64,000 bases of DNA from Lunularia cruciata. Its lineage: Eukaryota > Streptophyta > Marchantiopsida > Lunulariales > Lunulariaceae. Position 1 is the stretch's first letter. Every line of letters begins with the position of its first letter. Positions 58,951-64,000 of this stretch are shown here, in pieces. The position numbers and the translations under genes were made by a program. Location: contig OX419761.1 of assembly GCA_948567375.1 (NCBI GenBank), positions 38,106,243 to 38,170,242 of the forward strand. The letters run 5' to 3'. The notes under the pieces were generated by a model. That model ran no database searches and had not been told where the DNA came from. It worked only from the letters and a program-made list of their open reading frames with translations.

Positions 58951-59390
58951 TACTCTGATACCAATGTAAAAGACCGAATCCAAGGAGAGAAATAGGAGAA
59001 TGGAAACTCACATTGGGACACTTGAATGAGGGAAAATTCCGAATGCCTAGCATGAGCTTTGGCTTTGGTATTTATAGGTAGCATACAAGGCACTTGAGAA
59101 GTTTCTCAAGAATCTTCCTCAAGCCGCTTTCTTAGAGTGCAAGCCAACTTAACTAGGAAGCTTCTCAAGAAGCTTCCTTCTAGAAGCTACCAACTTGGTA
59201 TGCAAGCTAAGCTAGTTGGAAGCTTCTAGAAGCTTCCTTCTAGAAACTACTTACTTAAGGTGCAAGCTAAGTTAACGGGGAAGCTTCCCAAGAAGCTTCC
59301 TAGATACTTCCAGAATATTCTAGGCTACTTTGTCTTATGCGCTACTTTGTAAGCCTGACTAACTTCATCGCTAAACTCCATATTGTTCCA
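58951..59390 (-). repeat. B5 primer-binding site and 5' LTR
   Basis: PBS TGGTATCAGAGTA on the minus strand (58951-58963). LTR 58965-59390; the last bases read TTCCA where TTACA is expected. The four-unit array GAAGCTTCTAGAAGCTTC recurs at 59219-59236. Confidence 0.92.
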
Positions 59391-60117
59391 AATGGCATGT
59401 TGTTCTATAGATGCCTTGGAGAAGGGTTTGATGCCTAACATTCCTTATGAGAAGGTTGTTGGGAGTCTCATGTACTTGATGACTTGTGCTAGACCTGATC
59501 TTGCCTTAACACTGGGTAAGGTGTGCAAGTATGTGTCAAATCCAAGAAGGACACATTAGGAAGCAGTTAAGTGGATTCTCAAGTATCTGAGAGGTACACC
59601 AGACTATGGGCTCTTATTTGATAGAAGAGCAATGAATGCCACATCACTAGATGGTTATGTAGATGTTGACTATGGACAAGATTTGGACAAGCGGAGATCA
59701 ACAACAAGGCATGTATTCACACTTGGTGGTGGGTGCATTAGTTGGAGATCTACCTTGCAGAAGTGTGCTGCACAATCTACTATAGAAGCTGAGTATGTGG
59801 CAGCAGCGAAAGCAGCAAAGGAGGCAATTTGGTTGGATAGACTTGTTGTTGAGATGGGGCTAATGCATGGTAATGTAATGCTTCACTGTGACAGTCAAAG
59901 TGCTTTACACCTAGCTGAAAATCAGGTGATGGATAGTAAGGTTAAGCATATAAACATCATATATCACTTTCTTATGCAAGTTGTGTCTGAGAAAAAGTTT
60001 GATCTAGTCAAGATTCATGGTAAGCTCAACCCGAGTGATGCCTTTACCAAAATCATGCCTTCAGAAAGTTTCTCTAGGCAGCATGCTACCTTGCAAGGTG
60101 TGCAAGTGGAGCATTAG
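59391..60117 (+). pseudogene. F RT end and RNase H
   Basis: Continues from 51836 after B5: EKVVGSLMYLMTCARPDLA, then RNase H in an open frame 59632-60117. Motifs are DGYVDVDYGQDLDKRRST, CAAQSTIEAEYVAAAKA, LHCDSQSALHLAEN and the tail NPSDAFTKIMP. One stop precedes the open part. Confidence 0.92.
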
Positions 60118-62480
60118 TGGTGACCTTGGCCATTTTGGTTACTCTATCCTTGTATGGACTACGATTATAAGTTCTAGTTTATCCTAGTTTAAAGGGAGGG
60201 GTCAAGTGATTGGTTGTTTGTCTAGAACTTCCCACTGTCGTCGGGAAAATAGCCCATGCATACTATTGATGTCATTTGATATGAAGGTTTTGTTTTCTTG
60301 CATTGCAATGACTTCAGGTTTTGGTTATTGTGTATCGGGAATATTCTTCATTCAATTGTGAAGTCAAAAGTTTTATTAATCGTTTGTGAGCTTGGAAGCT
60401 TTCAAATGATGCATAAACTCAAGAGTATCTATTAGTTTGCATGAGCTTGGGAGTTTTAGGTGTTACACAAACTTGGGCTTAAATTGATGTTACAAGGACT
60501 CAAGCTCTTTTTTTGTGTTTTATTGGGAGTCCTAGGAGTATTTTTCATTTAGTGGTAGAGCACAAAGACCTATTATGCTTTCAAAAGAATGAGAGCAAGG
60601 GGACAGGACTTTAGGGAGAAGAGCAGAGCCGGAGAGCATGAGTGCGGGGAACAAGGGAATTTTCCACGTGAAAGTTGGGGGGACAAGAATGTGAGAGGGT
60701 TTTTTTTGAGTTTTGGCAGAGGATAGTAGGGTGGACAGGAAGGAAGAATGAGAGGAGGGTTTTTGGAATTTGGTAGAGAGCAGTAAGGATTGACGGGAGA
60801 AGAAGGAGTAGGATGGACATTGAAAGAAGAAAGTGAGAGGAAAGGCATCAAGAGTTTGGGGTGTGACAGGAGGACAAGAGAAGAAAAGAAGGGTTTCATA
60901 GGAGCTGAGAATTGTGATAGGACCAGAGGAATTAGGGAAAAATTTCAAGAGAGCTTTGGTGGAGAGCAAGAGAAGGATTTTGAGATAGGAATGTGCATGC
61001 AGTGAGAGTGGAAGAGAAGGAGAATTTCTAGAGCAGGCTTTGGGCAAAAGAATAGGGAAATCAAAAGGGATTTGGAGAAAGGCTGCAAGAGAAAGGGGAT
61101 TTCAAAGGAGAGGCTTGTCTGTATAGAGAATTAGGGATTCAAAAGGGAATGTGAGAGTTGGCTTGGCAGGAAGAAATGAAGGAGTGTGCTGCAGGGAAGA
61201 GTCTTTGAGAGAGAAAATGTTGAACTAGACTGAGTTGGGAGAGTTATATTTTGAGAGAGAAAATGTTGAACTGGATTGAGCTGGGAGAGTTATGCTTCAA
61301 GAGAGAAATGTTGATCTGTTCTGATCTAAGTGAGTTATGCTTCAAGAGAGAAAATGTTGATCTGGTCTGATCTGGGAGAGTTATGCTTTGAGAGAGAAAG
61401 TGTTGATCTGTTCTGATCTGGGAGAGCTATGCTTCATGAGAGGAAAGGCATCAAGATTTTGGACTGTGACAAGAGGACAAGAAGAAGGAGAAATTCAAAT
61501 AGGAATTTGGACTGGAGACTATGACAAGATCAAGAGAGACATTAGGATTCATGAGATGTTTGGAGAGAATGCTCTGTTGAGGAGGTGACAAGAGAGGAAG
61601 GAAGTTTTGAGAGGAATCTGCTGGTTGAGCATGGCAAGAGAGTGAGGAAAGAAATGCCAAAGGTGAAAATAGTACAAATTCACAGTGACAGGAGGGAAGA
61701 ATCACCAAAGGGGATCTGATGAGCAGCAAAACTTAGGGTGTCATGCAAAGAACTGCAGACAAGAAGCTAAATGTTGTAAGGGATAGGAGTTAGGACCTGG
61801 AAGTTTCCTGTTCTGTATATGCTTGCTTAGACAATGTACTTGATGCAAAACTATTGGAGTTTGAGTTTTTGATCATCCTAAAGAATTTATGAATTTTGGA
61901 GAACTTGGTGCGGTGATGGAAGTGACATTCCTTGTCAATGAATGTGTATGTAAAAGATAAGCGAACAACGATAAGAAAAGAATGTAAACTTTGGCACTCA
62001 GTCCGGTCCATGGAAGTGAATCAGGTCTTTGGACAAAATCCCAGGGTAGAATTGGTTGCATGACTTGTGGACTAGTCCATGAATCCCACCAAGTCTGTGC
62101 TTTGGGCTTGACCTAATTGTTACAGCAAAAACCCCACCCACCTAACAATGACAGACTAAGAAAAGAGTTTGGAATGACAGATCAGGAATAGTAGCCTGAG
62201 AACAAGCAAGAAAAATTAACCTAAAGCCTATGCAAGTATTCATTGATGATTGATTTAGAATAGTGACAGACAATCTCCTGAGAGAAGCTGTTGTCATAAA
62301 GCCAGAGAACAAAACCAGTGCCAGACTACGGATGAACTGCCAAGTCTATGACAAACAAGACAGCCTTAGCACATGCAGCTAGGTGCTCGGTGCAATCTCG
62401 AGACCTTACAATCCCCGCAACACCGTTGAGTGATAAGTTGTTGCAAGGTTACTACCCAAGACAAGAGTCAAGGGGGAGAT
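60118..62480 (+). other. F 3' region, no gene recognised
   Basis: 2.36 kb between RNase H and the 3' LTR, much longer than usual for copia elements. From about 60540 to 61700 the plus strand is strongly purine-rich, which creates long but probably meaningless minus-strand ORFs (60532-61047). It ends in the polypurine tract AAGGGGGAGAT next to the LTR. Confidence 0.6.
61206..61434 (+). repeat. Five tandem ~46-bp repeats
   Basis: Units start at 61206, 61252, 61297, 61342 and 61389, each with GAGAGAAAATGTTGA and GGGAGAGTTATGCTT-like cores. Unit length is 45-47 bp. Confidence 0.85.
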
Positions 62481-62739
62481 TGTTAGGTTTTACTTTGATG
62501 ACTAAGGGTTAGGTTGGATTTGTGAGCGGACTTTGATATGGTGAGGAAGATCTGAGTGACTGAAGAGGCTGTGCTCTAAAATTGACATGAGGCTGAGGGA
62601 GTAAAGTTGGTGCTGAATGCTTCATGTGGATGTAGCCTCACATCAAGGTGAACTACGTACCTTTTATGTAATGAATAAGTACTCTAGCAATATGTTTGAT
62701 GTATGAAGGTTTTTGTAAATTCTTGTTTGATTCTTAGCA
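62481..62739 (+). repeat. F 3' LTR
   Basis: 259 bp, TGTTAGGTTTTAC to TTCTTAGCA. It matches the 5' LTR with scattered substitutions and short indels. TSD TCTAT follows. Confidence 0.92.
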
Positions 62740-63180
62740 TCTATAAGATCTAGGCTATCCACTCAACCCTTGAAAGACAACATGGTGTGGTGCACTCTAT
62801 TGTGATCTAGAAGAAGTAGCAATTGTGGATGAGGTCTTCTTACCAAATCCAAATGTCACTCCTCTCTCCTCCACCATGTTGAGCTCAATGTGCTGAACCA
62901 AACTAAATACCATCGCCAAAGTAGGGAATATAGCCAATAACAACATGGTAACACATACTCTTTGTTGCAACTTCCTATCAAGATCCTATACCAAAATTGG
63001 ACTGATTGGGCCTTTGTAACTCCATGAGTGAAACTGATTAGCCATCTCATGTGAGTGTATGCCTCACTTAGGCTCTCTCTAGCCTTTTGTTGGAACTCCT
63101 GCAAACCACTCAACTTGTCAACCCCCACTCCTTGGTAGTTCTACCTCAAGCCCTAGAAGAACTCCACCATTGGGTTAAAC
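62740..63180 (-). pseudogene. E gag remnant
   Basis: 62856-63128 is open and reads gag-like (LSGLQEFQQKARESLSEAYT, MRWLISFTHGVTKAQSVQF). A frameshift near 62960 breaks it. The text after 62850 continues towards the F insertion. Confidence 0.55.
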
Positions 63181-63273
63181 CCTAATACTACACACCTTGT
63201 GTAATAGTACATCCTCTCATAGTGACACCATCTCCAACTAGTGCACCTCTACTAGATATACCAAAGCTTTTAG

Positions 63274-63372
63274 AGCTAGAACTCATGGGTATTGCTAATC
63301 TACCCCTAGCAACTGAGCTTGAAGTCATGGGTATTGCTAATCTACCCCTAGCAACTGAGCTTGAAGTCATGG
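63274..63372 (-). repeat. 42-bp tandem repeat, 2.4 copies
   Basis: Units 63274-63315 and 63316-63357 plus a 15-bp partial copy. On the minus strand each unit encodes the 14-residue peptide MTSSSVARGRLAIP in frame. Confidence 0.9.
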
Positions 63373-63654
63373 TCCATAGCTAGAAACTTGAGGCTCAATA
63401 TTCAGAGAAGTGAGCTCTCTAGAGCTACACTTTGAAAATATACCCCTCTACTTGACCTAGGTCTCCAACCCGAATAGTGTTGTTGACGAGAAGATCTGAT
63501 ACTGTGAATGGTGCAAGTGATGATGGGTCCTACCATGTGATCATTAACCCTAACATGAAATCTATTGCCAACAAGTATTCCTTGAGTAGCTACCAAAATA
63601 ACTATGACTTCCAACACTACCATTCCAACGTCCAAGCAAACTAGCTTTGTTGCT
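63373..63654 (-). other. E leader, no gene recognised
   Basis: Sequence between the tandem repeat and the LTR-like end. The minus-strand open frame 63402-63680 shows no domain. I could not identify a clear PBS. Confidence 0.5.
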
Positions 63655-64000
63655 AGAAATGTCGTGACACACTCCTCCAAGGTCCTCCAAGACTCAAGAC
63701 ATTGCTCACTAGAGAACTCAATGAGAGATGTAAATGAAATGATGATGAGTACCTCCTCACTGCTAACTTATATACTTGTGGAAAAGTTACACACCTTAGT
63801 TACTAGTTATTGGAGTAACTCAAGTTACTAGACTAAAAGTCAAAGAAAAAGAATCTAAATGAATATCCAAGCACATGGGAATAATCTCATGGGTAGGTGG
63901 TCTTATCTTCACCTACAAACTAAATCAAGGATTCCTTCACATGAGCTATCCTTGGACTATAGAAAAATCCACACCAACAAGGCTTGTGTGCCCAAAGGTT
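63655..64000 (-). repeat. A-like LTR, reversed, running off the window
   Basis: From about 63676 the minus strand follows the A LTR: CTCATTGAGTTCTCTAGTGA, GTATATAAG promoter near 63770, AAGGAATCCTTGATTTAG. It is diverged and lacks the last ~110 bp seen in A. Its place and orientation fit the 5' LTR of E, but a separate insertion is possible. Confidence 0.65.

Larger units (their letters stand above)
51837..59390 (-). mobile_element. B5: full-length but decayed chromovirus
   Basis: 426-bp LTRs at 51837-52262 and 58965-59390 with about 17 differences by eye. Exact TSD AATGG (51832-51836 and 59391-59395). Minus-strand order is gag, protease, RT, RNase H, integrase, chromodomain; C4 lies between RNase H and integrase. 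Net length is about 5.65 kb. It is the most complete B copy here, with all domains present but several stops. Confidence 0.93.
44170..62739 (+). mobile_element. F: Ty1/copia element holding C5 and B5
   Basis: LTRs 44170-44429 (260 bp) and 62481-62739 (259 bp) lie between exact TSDs TCTAT (44165-44169 and 62740-62744). The order gag, protease, integrase, RT, RNase H with integrase before RT is Ty1/copia. PBS and polypurine tract are present. The coding region is broken by stops, C5 and B5. Net length is about 9.1 kb, long for copia, because of a ~2.1-kb leader and a ~2.4-kb 3' region. Confidence 0.92.
7401..64000 (-). mobile_element. E: outermost decayed Ty3/gypsy element, in segments
   Basis: E survives as 7401-11015, 43732-44169 and 62740-64000, separated by B2 and F. 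The order on the minus strand is LTR-like sequence (63655-64000), gag (62740-63180), gag zinc knuckle (43732-44169), protease/linker and RT (to about 8600), RNase H and integrase start (down to 7401), which is the Ty3/gypsy order. Removal of B2 and F with one TSD copy each rejoins the flanks. All frames carry stops and shifts. It is the oldest layer in the window. Its 3' end lies beyond B1, outside the window. Confidence 0.65.

Noticed and set aside
60532-61047. 171-codon minus-strand ORF, Ser/Pro/Leu-rich
   Set aside because: It is the complement of a purine-rich stretch where stop codons are rare; overlapping ORFs in other minus frames show the same composition and no domain is visible.

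Overview
This 64-kb window comes from a land plant with a repeat-rich genome. Its chromodomain-bearing Ty3/gypsy elements, Ty1/copia element and tRNA-iMet or tRNA-Asp primer-binding sites (PBS) are typical of plant LTR retrotransposons. A large genome such as a gymnosperm's is plausible but not proven. I found no convincing host gene, tRNA, rRNA or CRISPR array. Nearly every base can be assigned to nested LTR retrotransposons.

I use six family labels. A: Ty3/gypsy of Athila/Tat-like character, 692-bp LTRs and a 1519-codon gag-pol. B: a chromovirus with ~400-426-bp LTRs rich in GAAGCTTC heat-shock-element-like palindromes (copies B1-B5). C: TG..CA-bounded units with 5-bp target duplications (TSDs), interpreted as solo LTRs. 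Two are ~3.7 kb and carry a long coiled-coil reading frame; three are ~1.9 kb (C1-C5). D: a second chromovirus with ~733-bp LTRs. E: an old, decayed Ty3/gypsy element on the minus strand. F: a Ty1/copia element with ~260-bp LTRs.

Layout, resolved mostly by matching TSDs. E is the outermost element. It is split by B1 (1-7400, running off the left edge), B2 (11016-43726, TSD ATTAT) and F (44170-62739, TSD TCTAT). B1 holds C1 (199-4579, TSD CAAAC), which holds a solo A LTR (2709-3385). The 5' LTR of B2 holds the reversed, deleted copy B4 (11309-13557). The B2 integrase holds C2 (17211-41625, TSD CCTTG). C2 holds D (19786-40409, TSD AAATG). D holds the young A element (21714-29546) and C3 (31682-37868), and C3 holds B3 (33398-37687). 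F holds C5 (45293-47206) and B5 (51837-59390, TSD AATGG), and B5 holds C4 (53857-55752, TSD TTTGT). The deepest path, E>B2>C2>D>C3>B3, has six levels.

Only element A looks nearly intact: its two LTRs differ at one visible base, and its gag-pol keeps all catalytic residues with a single in-frame TGA near the integrase C-terminus. The others carry stops, frameshifts or large internal deletions. Features most worth following up are the heat-shock-like arrays in the B LTRs, the protein-coding frame inside the C LTRs, the extra leader ORFs of A, and the near-perfect LTR hairpin made by B4 inside B2.
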